In this document: positions 33,788 to 42,260 of the stretch, piece after piece
Layout: every line of letters begins with the position of its first letter
Position numbering within the stretch: the first letter of the stretch is position 1
Assembly (NCBI GenBank): GCA_963716235.1
Contig: CAVQTE010000020.1
Coordinates: 372,001-436,000, forward strand
Length of the DNA stretch: 64,000 nt
Direction: 5' to 3'
Source of the DNA: Sva-07 sp963716235
Lineage (GTDB): Bacteria; Actinomycetota; Acidimicrobiia; Acidimicrobiales; Ilumatobacteraceae
Program-made: the position numbers and the translations under genes
Notes under the pieces: model-generated
Told to the model about the DNA's origin: nothing
Seen by the model: only the letters and a program-made list of their open reading frames with translations
The model's database searches: none

Positions 33788-36388
33788 TCAGTCGAGCCAC
33801 GAGGCGACTTCTGCCGGTTCGCCGGCGTCGACCCACCGCGAGAAGTCGAGCGGATCGGTCTTCAGGCTCGGCAGATTGGTGTTCTCCAACCACGAGTTGA
33901 AATGCCCCGGATCCAGCGGGCGCGAGATGCAGTAGCCCTGGGCGATGTCGCAGCCGAACTCTCGGAGCCGTTCGAGCACCTCGTTGTTCTCGACGCCCTC
34001 GGCCACCACCACCAAGCCCAGGTTGTGCCCGAGATCGATCGTCGACCGCACGATCACCTCGTCCTGTTCGTCGAGCAGGAGGTTCGCGACGAAGCTCTGA
34101 TCGATCTTCAGCTCGGCCACCGGCAATCGGCGCAGGTAGCTGAGCGACGAATAGCCGGTCCCGAAGTCGTCGATCGACAAGCGGACACCGACTTCGTGGA
34201 GTTCGTTGATGGTGGATCGTGCGCGCGGTGCGTCGATCAGCAGTGACGACTCGGTGATCTCGAGCGTGAGCATCGACGCATCGACGCCGTTCGCGTTCAG
34301 ATGCTGCTCGACGCGCTGAGCGAGTTTCGTGTCGAGGAGGTCGTGGGTCGACAGGTTCACGGCCATCCCGAGGTGGTATCCGCGGTCGTGGATCTCCCGG
34401 AGATGGCCGATGCCACGATGGAGCATCACATCGGTGAGCTGTTTGATCAGCCCAGTGTCCTCGGCCACCCTGACGAACTGAGCCGGCGACACGATGCCTC
34501 GGACCGGATGGGTCCACCGCACGAGCGCTTCTGCGCCGACCACCGTGCCCGAGTTGAGGTCGAGTTTGGGCTGCAGGTGAACGCGGAGTTCACCTCCCTC
34601 GATGGCGGCACGGAGGTCGCCGAGCATTGCGAGGCGAGCGGGTGTGCGGCGATCGATCTCGTCGCGGTACACCTCGACCCCGAGGCGTTGCGTCTTGGCA
34701 TTGAACATCGCGATGTCGGCGTAGCGGAGCGGGGCGCCCTCTTCGTGGTCGGCCTCGATCAGGGCCACACCCGCGCTGGCCGTCACGACGATCTCGAGCC
34801 CGTCGAGCGTCACCGGCCGGCCGACGCTGCGGACGCAGCTCCAGGCGAACTCCACCATCTCGGCGCGCGTCCGGCGATGACCGACGATGGCGAACTCGTC
34901 GCTGGCCAGTCGTGCCAGAACGTCGTCGGGGCCGAGTACCGCATTCAGGCGTTCGCCTACCTCGATGAGCAATTCGTCTCCGGCATGGTGGCCCAGCGTG
35001 TCGTTGACCTCCTTGAATCGGTCGAGGTCGACCATCATGACGAACAGCAGATCGTCCGACGACCGTGTTGCGGCGGCCTCGATGACCGAACGCTCGAACG
35101 AGAGCCGATTGGGGAGGCCGGTCAGCCCGTCGTGGCGTGCCTCGCGTTCGATCCGCTGGTGCAGCATGCCCCGACGAAGGCTCGCCGTGAGTTGTTCGGT
35201 GAGGTTCTGGAGACGGACGATGTCATCGCTGCCGAACCGTTTGCCTGCGCCGGTCCGGCCGCCAACCACGAGCAGGCCGATGACTCCGGACCCGTCACGG
35301 ATCGGAGCGACCATGATCTCGACGATCGTCGACCCGGATGGCTTGAGGGGGTCGAGTTCGGCGCCCGACACCAGCGTCACCCGTTCCGACATGATCAGCG
35401 ATCGCCAGTTCGCGTCCGCAGCGTCTGTGGGCAGGTGCAGCCCAACAATGCCGTGGATCTTCAGAATCGCCCCGTCGCCGTCGTTGAAGAGGACGACCGC
35501 GGCGGCGTCGGTGCGAAGTACTTCGGCCGTCTGGGCAACAGCGGCACAGATGATCTCGTCGGGATCGAGGGACTGACCGACCTGGCCGGTGAACCCATGG
35601 ACTGCATCGAGGTCACGGAGGCGCTGGTCGAGAGCGCCGTAGGCCTTGATGATGTACCAGAGCAGGCCGATCGGAACGAGCGCGATCAACACGAGGTACG
35701 GCGAGATCAGCCCGAGCCCGAGCACCATGCCAGCGAGCGTGGCGTTGACGAGGAACAGCCACCAGGCGACACTGAGTTCGCTACCGACCCGGCTTCGGAA
35801 TCCGCCCTCGAACTGCGAGATCGCCAACGCCACGATGATCGACGACACGAAGCCACACACCGCCGTGGCTGCGATCGCAGCGACAACGAGTTGAGTGTCA
35901 CCCGAGCCCAAGACCTCTATGACCCCGCGGAACACGCTGAAGGCGAGCACAACCTCGAACGTCAACAACCCGAAGTTCAACAACACCTTGTACGAAGGCA
36001 GCCGGAACAACAGGATGAAGACGACGATGCCACCGAGCACACGGGCAACAACGCCAGGCCCAGGGGCGAGATACACGAGACACAACGCGAGTGGGATCTC
36101 CGACAGGGAGAAACCCATCGACTCGCGGCGAAAGGTGAAGTCGAAGACGGTGAACTCTGTCACCGCGAAGGCGACGAGAAGAGCGACAATCACCCACGTT
36201 GGTGACGGGATCGTCGCCGACGTGACATCGGGAAGACCCAAGAAGAGGGCGCCAGCTGTTAAAGTCAACAGAGCTGCGAGTATCTGAACACGCAGTTCTG
36301 GGCGGAGATTGGTCAACGAGCGCGCCTGTGCAACGCCGGCTGAGGGCTTGTTATCGTGTTCGCTCGGCTCTGATTGAGTGGTCGTCAC
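33788..36388 (-). CDS. membrane GAF-GGDEF-EAL cyclic-di-GMP protein with degenerate GGDEF
   Basis: 866 residues from GTG 36388 (GGGAG 7-8 nt upstream). About eight N-terminal membrane helices (residues 25-265, MASE-like), a GAF-like domain (about 280-415), a GGDEF domain (about 425-590; HDGLTGLPNRLSFERS) and an EAL domain (about 600-850). The cyclase signature reads LASDEFAIV, ASDEF instead of GGDEF, so the cyclase is probably inactive or a GTP sensor. The EAL domain keeps GAEALVRW, LEITESSL, SIDDFGTGYSS, ELKIDQSFV and VAEGVEN, so phosphodiesterase activity is likely. Confidence 0.92.
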   Translation of the reverse strand: MTTTQSEPSEHDNKPSAGVAQARSLTNLRPELRVQILAALLTLTAGALFLGLPDVTSATIPSPTWVIVALLVAFAVTEFTVFDFTFRRESMGFSLSEIPLALCLVYLAPGPGVVARVLGGIVVFILLFRLPSYKVLLNFGLLTFEVVLAFSVFRGVIEVLGSGDTQLVVAAIAATAVCGFVSSIIVALAISQFEGGFRSRVGSELSVAWWLFLVNATLAGMVLGLGLISPYLVLIALVPIGLLWYIIKAYGALDQRLRDLDAVHGFTGQVGQSLDPDEIICAAVAQTAEVLRTDAAAVVLFNDGDGAILKIHGIVGLHLPTDAADANWRSLIMSERVTLVSGAELDPLKPSGSTIVEIMVAPIRDGSGVIGLLVVGGRTGAGKRFGSDDIVRLQNLTEQLTASLRRGMLHQRIEREARHDGLTGLPNRLSFERSVIEAAATRSSDDLLFVMMVDLDRFKEVNDTLGHHAGDELLIEVGERLNAVLGPDDVLARLASDEFAIVGHRRTRAEMVEFAWSCVRSVGRPVTLDGLEIVVTASAGVALIEADHEEGAPLRYADIAMFNAKTQRLGVEVYRDEIDRRTPARLAMLGDLRAAIEGGELRVHLQPKLDLNSGTVVGAEALVRWTHPVRGIVSPAQFVRVAEDTGLIKQLTDVMLHRGIGHLREIHDRGYHLGMAVNLSTHDLLDTKLAQRVEQHLNANGVDASMLTLEITESSLLIDAPRARSTINELHEVGVRLSIDDFGTGYSSLSYLRRLPVAELKIDQSFVANLLLDEQDEVIVRSTIDLGHNLGLVVVAEGVENNEVLERLREFGCDIAQGYCISRPLDPGHFNSWLENTNLPSLKTDPLDFSRWVDAGEPAEVASWLD

Positions 36389-37137
36389 ACGGCGCTCCCA
36401 ATGCAGGAACGCCGGTCGACGTTCCCCGAGATCTATCGACCGGGGAACGCCGACCTTGAACAATCAAGTTCGAGCGCCGGAACTACTTCCAGTGAGCGCC
36501 GAAACGAATGCTGGACTGGGCAGAAAGTACTGCGTTGTTCATGTTGTACTCCATTCTCGGTGCTCCTTGCGGAGCCGTGGGCGATCATCCCAACGCCGCC
36601 CGGCGTCTGTCAGATCCTTAACAGGACCTTGAACATATCTTGACCGAAGCCTGCTGTCAACACGGAGCGGATCATTTGACCACGCTGCGTGGGGTTGTCG
36701 GGGCGAAGCCCTTTGATCCAGCGAAGGAACCTCCTTGCCGATTGCAAGAACTTGTCGTGCAGTTGGACGCGCGCGGCTGCGAGAATCCGATCCGGGAAGG
36801 CGAGTCGAGCGCGCAGTGTGTCGAACTCGGCGTGTGCCGCCACAGTCGGTGGTGAATCGGCGACGGCACGAGGACCAGCTCATCCAGTGCAGCCGGCGCA
36901 TGTCGCGGATGCGTCGAAGGACCTGCACTCGGGGTCAACCGATCGCAGCCACCGGCCGTGTGACACGAGGATCCCGTGTCCGTCGACGTTCACGACGTCT
37001 GTTCCGATGCCCGCGCCGATACTCGCGAAGACGCGGCAACAGGCTTTCGCCTTCCGCGACTCGTCAGTGGTCTCAACCCGAAGTCGCCGGATGGAGGTCC
37101 CACCCGTTGGGGACTTGGGGGGTCTTCGCCAGCTCCG
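36389..37137. other. gene-poor stretch with one weak candidate ORF
   Basis: Nearly 750 nt without a confident gene. The best candidate is 36610-36843 (minus), 77 residues, with ARLAFPDRILAAARVQLHDK and RRFLRWIKGLRPDNPTQRG; it may be the tail of a broken gene because the neighbouring frame upstream (ALDELVLVPSPIHHRLW, about 36830-36900) also reads protein-like. No motif was recognised. Confidence 0.4.
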
Positions 37138-37188
37138 AGTTTGTGTGAGCGACTACGTCACCGGTGGCGATAGGTGCTCACACAAACT
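37138..37188 (-). terminator. stem-loop downstream of acyl-CoA dehydrogenase
   Basis: Perfect 13-bp arms AGTTTGTGTGAGC (37138-37150) and GCTCACACAAACT (37176-37188) with a 25-nt loop that itself contains CACCGGTG. Lies 17 nt past the minus-strand stop at 37205. Confidence 0.6.
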
Positions 37189-37204
37189 TCAGTGAACCGC
37201 GAAA

Positions 37205-38416
37205 TCACTCGATACGCAGGCCTGATATCGCCCGGGAGATGACGAGCTGCTGGATCTCGGAGGTGCCTTCGAAGATCGTGTGGATCTTGGCGTCACGGTG
37301 CCACCGCTCAACGGGGTACTCACGGGTGTAGCCGTAGCCGCCCAGGATCTGGATGGCATCCTCGGTCACACGGACGGCGGTCTCGGATGCCTTCCACTTC
37401 GACATCGAGCCCTCACCGTTCTTGAAGGTGCCGTTCTTGGCGAGCCAAGCGGCGCGCCAGATCAGCAGACGGCTGGCGTCGATCTCGGTGGCCATGTTGG
37501 CGAGCTTGAACGCGATCGCCTGGTTCATGATGATCGGCTTGCCGAACGCGTGGCGCTCCTTCGCGTAGTCGAGTGCGTACTCGTAGGCGGCACGAGCCAC
37601 GCCGAGCGCCTGGGCGCCGACTGCGGGTCGGGTGGCCTCGAACGTCGCCATGGCCGGCTGCTTGCCGGACGACACGTTCTCACGGGCACGGGCCAGCTTG
37701 GCGTCGAGCTTGTCCTTGCCGCCGAGCAGGCACGAGCCGGGCACCTTGACGTCGTGGAGGACGACTTCGGAGGTGTGACTGGCGCGAATGCCGTGCTTCT
37801 TGTACTTCTGGCCCATTGAGAGGCCCTTGGTGCCGGGCGGCACGATGAAGCTGGCCTGCCCCTTCGACTTGAGTTCGGGGTCGACGCTGGCGACCACGAC
37901 GTGGACGTCGGCGATGCCACCGTTGGTGATCCACGCCTTGGTGCCGTTGAGGGTCCACTCGTCGTTGGCCTCGTCGTAGACGGCGCGAGTGCGCAGGCTC
38001 GACACGTCGGAACCGGCGTCGGGCTCGCTGACACAGAACGCGCCCAGCTGCACCTTGTCGGCGGTGCCGTAACACTGCGGCACCCACTCCATGATCTGCT
38101 CGGGCGTTCCATTGCCGGCAATCCCGGCGGCGGCGAGCGCCGAACCCATGATGGCCATGCCGATGCCGGCATCACCCCAGAAGAGCTCCTCGATCGCCAC
38201 GGGAAGCGTGAGCCCGGTCGGGTCGCCCATGGCATTCATCAGGAAGTCGACGCCATACAGGCCGATCTGGGCGGCCTCCTCGACGACGGGCCACGGGAAC
38301 TCCTCGCGTTCGTCCCACTCGTGGGCGACGGGTCGAATGACGCCTTCGGCGAAGTCGTGGACCCATTTCTGGATCTGGATCTGATCTTCGGAGAGGTTCA
38401 GCGAGAAGTCGGTCAT
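37205..38416 (-). CDS. acyl-CoA dehydrogenase
   Basis: 403 residues from ATG 38416, which stands 6 nt behind TAACTT. LGAFCVSEPDAGSDVSSLRT, EWTLNGTKAWITNGGIADVH and AIQILGGYGYTREYPVERWH bind FAD and substrate; the catalytic Glu is in IHTIFEGTSEIQQLVI. This is the classical short-chain-type layout, unlike the FadE-like protein at 17 kb. A pair of TACC-CAYC-GGTA boxes overlaps its promoter, so expression is probably repressor-controlled, presumably by a TetR-type acyl-CoA regulator outside the window. Confidence 0.95.
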   Translation of the reverse strand: MTDFSLNLSEDQIQIQKWVHDFAEGVIRPVAHEWDEREEFPWPVVEEAAQIGLYGVDFLMNAMGDPTGLTLPVAIEELFWGDAGIGMAIMGSALAAAGIAGNGTPEQIMEWVPQCYGTADKVQLGAFCVSEPDAGSDVSSLRTRAVYDEANDEWTLNGTKAWITNGGIADVHVVVASVDPELKSKGQASFIVPPGTKGLSMGQKYKKHGIRASHTSEVVLHDVKVPGSCLLGGKDKLDAKLARARENVSSGKQPAMATFEATRPAVGAQALGVARAAYEYALDYAKERHAFGKPIIMNQAIAFKLANMATEIDASRLLIWRAAWLAKNGTFKNGEGSMSKWKASETAVRVTEDAIQILGGYGYTREYPVERWHRDAKIHTIFEGTSEIQQLVISRAISGLRIE

Positions 38417-38425
38417 GAGCACAAG

Positions 38426-38461
38426 TTACCCACCGGTAATCAGGATGTCTACCCATCGGTA
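38426..38461. promoter_or_regulatory. double inverted-repeat operator over the acyl-CoA dehydrogenase promoter
   Basis: Two boxes of the same design: TTACC-CACC-GGTAA (38426-38439) and TACC-CATC-GGTA (38450-38461), centres 23 bp apart. The first overlaps the -10 candidate TAACTT (38428-38423 on the minus strand). Position, symmetry and duplication fit repressor binding. Confidence 0.6.
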
Positions 38462-38656
38462 ACATCGCGATCGGAACACGACGATCCGCTACGGTCGGGT
38501 CAGCGTGGTTCGTGCATCTGTTGGATCAGAGCGGCTCCGGCCCCCATGTGACCCAACCAGAAGCGGTCGCAGCAACGTGTTCATGACGTGGTGGATGCCC
38601 TCATCGTTGCACAGCATTCGAATGTGCCCTACCGGTGGCTCGGCGAGGTTGCGCTG

Positions 38657-39151
38657 ATGTCGAACGACGACGAGTTCGAGCAGTTCTTCCTCGCCCAGTA
38701 CGAGGCGGTTCTCCAGGTACTCGTCCTGACCACCGGCGACCGCGAGCGAGCCACCGACGCAACGCAGGAAGCGTTCATCAAGGCCTACGCGAGATGGTCG
38801 AAGATCAGGCACTACGAATCACCGGCAGCCTGGGTTCGGCGAGTGGCCATCAATGCAAGTCACGACAGCTTCCGATCAGATCGCCGGCGACAGAAACGGG
38901 AAGAAGCGGTTCCGCTCGACGGCGAGACCTCCACCATCGACCGCTACGCCTCGGACACCATGGCGACCGATCTGCTCCGCCATCTCCCGACCCGCCAGCG
39001 CGAGGTTGCCACGCTCTTCTACGTCGACGACCGAACAGTTGCCGAGATCGCCACGATCCTGCGCCTCAACGAGGGCACCGTGAAGTACCACCTCTCGCAC
39101 GCACGAGACGGCCTCCGCAAACTGCTCGATGAAGACAGCGAGAGATCATGA
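38657..39151 (+). CDS. SigE-type/ECF RNA polymerase sigma factor
   Basis: 164 residues from ATG 38657 (GAGGT about 8 nt upstream). Region 2: FEQFFLAQYEAVLQVLVLTT, DATQEAFIKAYARWSKI. Region 4: LPTRQREVATLFYVDDRTVA EIA-type helix-turn-helix ending NEGTVKYHLSHARDGLRKLL. The stop overlaps the start of the membrane partner (ATGA), the usual sigma/anti-sigma coupling. A second sigma factor is encoded at 3.2 kb. Confidence 0.92.
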   Translation: MSNDDEFEQFFLAQYEAVLQVLVLTTGDRERATDATQEAFIKAYARWSKIRHYESPAAWVRRVAINASHDSFRSDRRRQKREEAVPLDGETSTIDRYASDTMATDLLRHLPTRQREVATLFYVDDRTVAEIATILRLNEGTVKYHLSHARDGLRKLLDEDSERS

Positions 39152-39882
39152 GCGACGACGACCAGATCCGCCGTGCATTGACCGCAGACACGCCACCTGT
39201 CACCGCGCACGCTGCGCTTCGAGAAGCGCTCCCCTCCATGCGACGCGCTCGCGTGCGCCGCCGAGTCGCCGTGAGCGCCACAGCTGCTGCCCTGCTCGTC
39301 GGCAGTGGCGCAGGCGTGTTCGCACTGACGGCCAAGCGCGACCAGACCACCTTGCGCAGCGTCACGAGCGACCAGACCGGTCAGCCCCTGCCGACCGTGA
39401 CCGAGGTGGTTGCGTCATCCACGACCGTCTCCACCAGCGTCGCGGCGGTCGAGGAGCCGCGTACCGTGCCAGAGCCGCCCGCAGCAGCGGCACCCACCCC
39501 AACTCCTCCCGACGACGGTGGCAGCGCTCCAACCGACAGCGGCGAAACTCTGGCGCCCGCCGTGGAAACGCCGCCGCCTGCCATCGCATTGCCGGAGATG
39601 CCCGCGCCTGCGGAGCCTCCCGCCCCGGTCTCGCCGCCGTCCGCCTCGTTCCAGACGATCACCAGCGCGTGCGGTGACATCGTCGTCTCGATCGACGCCG
39701 GCACGGTGCGGATCGTGACGATCACCGCCCGGCCCGGGTTCGATCAGTCGGTGTCCGAGGACGGTCCGAACTCGATCGAGATGACATTCAGCGGCGAGGA
39801 CGATGTGACGTGCGAACTCCACGCGGAGTTGAAGTCGGGCGAACTCGACGTCGAGGTTCAGAGTTCCGAAACGGAGCGGTGA
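39148..39882 (+). CDS. single-span membrane protein, probable anti-sigma partner with novel C-terminal domain
   Basis: 244 residues. Residues 1-38 are cytosolic (ALREALPSMRRARVRRRV), followed by a membrane helix (VAVSATAAALLVGSGAGVFA), a Pro/Ala/Thr linker of about 90 residues, and a C-terminal domain of about 75 residues. That domain (SACGDIVVSIDAGTVRIVTI ... EDGPNSIEMTF ... CELHAELKSGELDVEV) matches in pattern the C-terminus of the protein at 42261-43055. No zinc anti-sigma motif. Anti-sigma role inferred from coupling and topology. Confidence 0.75.
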   Translation: MSDDDQIRRALTADTPPVTAHAALREALPSMRRARVRRRVAVSATAAALLVGSGAGVFALTAKRDQTTLRSVTSDQTGQPLPTVTEVVASSTTVSTSVAAVEEPRTVPEPPAAAAPTPTPPDDGGSAPTDSGETLAPAVETPPPAIALPEMPAPAEPPAPVSPPSASFQTITSACGDIVVSIDAGTVRIVTITARPGFDQSVSEDGPNSIEMTFSGEDDVTCELHAELKSGELDVEVQSSETER

Positions 39883-39891
39883 GTCTCGACG

Positions 39892-40479
39892 TCAGACCTC
39901 GACGGGGTCGGCGTTCACCAGTGCCCGCGCCGACCGGGCAGGACTGAGCTTTGCCTTGCGAATCGCGAGGATCAGCACGATCGTCAGGAACGTCACGATG
40001 TTGATCGATGCGAGCGCAGCGACCCTGAACCACTGATTCTCTGCGTCGGTCCCGGCCACGATCGCGTGATACGTCGCCACGAAGTACAACGGGAGGCTCG
40101 TGTGGTGCACCCACCGCCAGAGCTTGCGCGGCAGTCGCTTCATGGCGAGCGACGTGATCTCGATCGCGAGCAGCAGATAGAAACCGACGATGCCGAACGC
40201 CACGGGGCCGGCCTTCCACGACGAGGCCATCGGGACGAACGTCTCTGCCCACCCGAACGTGACGTAGTTGTCGGCGGCCAGCCCGACGAGATGGATGGCG
40301 GTGAAGATCAACGCCGTCCCGCCAAGGTACCGGTGCAGGTCGAGCAGCCATGCCGGGTTCGACGCCTTGGCGACGGCCTTGGTGGAGATGAACAGCCCCC
40401 AACAGACCGACAACGTCAGCAGACCCCACGCGATCATGCCCGACGACCGTGAGACGAACCACCAGACCTGCGGGCTCAT
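39892..40479 (-). CDS. ferric-reductase-like transmembrane haem protein
   Basis: 195 residues from ATG 40479, overlapping the ApbE stop (ATGA). Five to six membrane helices. Haem-ligand His candidates occur in pairs: LHRYLGGTALIFTAIHLVG and WVHHTSLPLYFVATYHAIV, the ferric-reductase/YedZ-like pattern. There is no FAD/NAD domain, so electrons must come from a separate flavoprotein. The adjacent ApbE points to a flavinylated extracytoplasmic partner. Confidence 0.88.
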   Translation of the reverse strand: MSPQVWWFVSRSSGMIAWGLLTLSVCWGLFISTKAVAKASNPAWLLDLHRYLGGTALIFTAIHLVGLAADNYVTFGWAETFVPMASSWKAGPVAFGIVGFYLLLAIEITSLAMKRLPRKLWRWVHHTSLPLYFVATYHAIVAGTDAENQWFRVAALASINIVTFLTIVLILAIRKAKLSPARSARALVNADPVEV

Positions 40480-41396
40480 GCGGCGACCGTACTCGGAGCG
40501 ATGATCTCGTAGCGGTGATCCGGATTCCGCCCGACCAACACCGCCGTCATGTCGTACTGCCCGAGCATGGTGCGTGCCTGCTGTGCGCCGCCGATCAGTG
40601 CGATCTTCGCCATCACTTCGGCCCACCACAGGGTCGGGGCCGCCACGGTGACCGCATCGAGATCGGTCGACGCCGACAACCCCGTCTGCGGATCGATGAG
40701 ATGGTGTACGTCGATGCCGCCGCGACGCCACCGCCGACGGATGATGCTGCTGGTCGCCACGCCGCCCTCCGGCAACGTGATGGTGGCCGGATTCGCTGCG
40801 CCGTGGTCGTTGTCGTCGAGCACGACCCGCCACGATCCGCCGGCCCACTCGGGCCCGGCGACGCGCACATCGCCACCGAGTTCGATCTGCACCGATTCGG
40901 CGCCTGCCTCGAGCAGCGCGGCGGCAACCATGTCGCCGGCGAGTCCCTTGCCGATACCGCCCGGATCGAAGCGGGTCCCGGACGGCAGACGGACGCCGGA
41001 GATCTCGGGAAGGAGTTCGATTCGGGCCTCGACCGCCGACGACGGCTCGGGGAGCGGCCGTTCGTCGTTACCGAGCTCGTCCCAGGTGCGGTCGTAGCCG
41101 AGGGCGACGAGCTGATCGAGCATCAGCGGGTTGAACGCACCGCGAGTGGCGATGCTCGCCTGCTGGGCGAGGGAGATCAGCTCGTACGTGACCTTCGAGA
41201 CGATCGTCAACTTACCGGCCACCTCGTTGACGGCACTGACCTCGCTGTTGGGATCGAAGCGACTCCAGGCACGTTCGAGCTCGTGAACCAGCTGTTGTCC
41301 GTGTTCGGCCAACTCGCGAGTCGGTGCAACGATGCGACACGGGCTGGCCATCGCCCGGAACACGACCATCGACCACGGGGCCATCGCGCTCGTCAC
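40476..41396 (-). CDS. FAD:protein FMN transferase (ApbE family)
   Basis: 306 residues from GTG 41396 (ATG 41384 possible). ApbE motifs: VVFRAMASPCRIVA, ELERAWSRFDPNSEVSAVN, RFDPGGIGKGLAGDMVAAAL, IELGGDVRVAG, HHLIDPQTGLSAST. There is no signal peptide. ApbE covalently attaches FMN to Thr/Ser in FMN-binding domains. No such acceptor motif (D-x2-S/T-G-A-T/S) is visible in this operon, so the acceptor is either encoded elsewhere or is a new type. Coupled to genes on both sides by 4-nt overlaps. Confidence 0.93.
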   Translation of the reverse strand: MTSAMAPWSMVVFRAMASPCRIVAPTRELAEHGQQLVHELERAWSRFDPNSEVSAVNEVAGKLTIVSKVTYELISLAQQASIATRGAFNPLMLDQLVALGYDRTWDELGNDERPLPEPSSAVEARIELLPEISGVRLPSGTRFDPGGIGKGLAGDMVAAALLEAGAESVQIELGGDVRVAGPEWAGGSWRVVLDDNDHGAANPATITLPEGGVATSSIIRRRWRRGGIDVHHLIDPQTGLSASTDLDAVTVAAPTLWWAEVMAKIALIGGAQQARTMLGQYDMTAVLVGRNPDHRYEIIAPSTVAA

Positions 41397-42252
41397 CCTG
41401 ATGCCGACGTGGCCGGTGGCGGCGGGGCGGGCGCCGGCGCTGGAGCAGGAGCCGGAGCCGGAGCAGGAGCCGGAGCCGGAGCCGGCGCAGGAGCCGGAGC
41501 AGGAGCCGGAGCCGGAGCCGGAGCCGGCGCAGGAGCCGGAGCAGGAGCCGGAGCAGAGGCCGGAGCCGGAGCCGGGGCTGGCGCGGGAGCCTCCGCTGGT
41601 GCCGGAGCTTCCGCTGGTGCCGGAGCAGGAGCCGCCGCGGGAGCGGGGGTCGGCGCCACACCAGGCGCCGGAGCAGGAGTCGCTGCGCCTCGCGGTGCAG
41701 GCACCGCCGCGACGGCCGCCGGAACTGCTGCAGGATCGACCGGCACGGGCACCGCGGCGGGAACCGCCGTGTCGACAGGCAGGTCGCTCGTGGTCGGGTC
41801 GCTGATCACCGTCGTGGTCGGATTCAACTCGATCGTTGCATCGACGGTGCTGTCGGGCACAGCACCGACCGATGTCGGATCGGGTGCCTCATCCGGATCG
41901 GGCTCGTTCGCGGTCGCGCCGAGCGGTCCCATGGCCGGGAGCATTGCGGCGAACCCGGCAGTCGCCGCGATCCCTACTGCCCATCGAGCTCGACGGGCCG
42001 GATGGGGCTTGCGGCGCAGCAGAGTGCGCCCGCCGAGGCTCGCTGATGCCGACGTCGCATCGTCCGACTGATCGGCGGGCACAGGAGGCGGGGACACGGA
42101 CATCGCGGTGGCCGCGGTGGGCGGGGGCAACGGCGATGCCGGCGCAGGAGTCGGCATCGACGTACTGGTCGACGGCAGATCAGCCGGCGTCGGGGTCTGC
42201 CCCGGCTCGCGCGAAGCCGCGCGATTCGTTCTTCAGGAGTGAGTTCGCTCAT
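41393..42252 (-). CDS. Pro/Ala-repeat single-span membrane protein, frameshifted
   Basis: Start: ATG 42252 with GAGGTATCCG before it, reading MSELTPEERIARLRASRG. Beyond about 42200 this frame becomes Arg-rich nonsense, whereas the neighbouring frame reads QTPTPADLPSTSTSMPTP and continues to the TGA at 41393. One missing base in the GGGG run near 42197-42202 would restore a roughly 286-residue protein. Then: membrane helix (WAVGIAATAGFAAMLPA), acidic/Thr linker, and about 75 residues of (Pro-Ala) repeats ending PPPPATSASG. No C-terminal domain follows. Function unknown; anchored spacer or cell-wall-spanning element. Confidence 0.65.
41437..41690. repeat. imperfect hexanucleotide tandem repeat coding Pro-Ala
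   Basis: Plus-strand units of GGAGCC/GGAGCA/GGCGCA type repeat with few interruptions, densest at 41440-41575, coding (Pro-Ala)n on the minus strand. Prone to slippage in replication and sequencing. Confidence 0.9.
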
Positions 42253-42260
42253 CGGATACC

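Noticed and set aside
34301..36205. 634-codon plus-strand frame opposite the GGDEF/EAL gene
   Set aside because: Mirror of real codons; no motif.
41437..41690. CRISPR-like repetition
   Set aside because: Hexanucleotide coding repeat without spacers; encodes Pro-Ala. The 15-bp repeats at 10932 are likewise coding tandem units.
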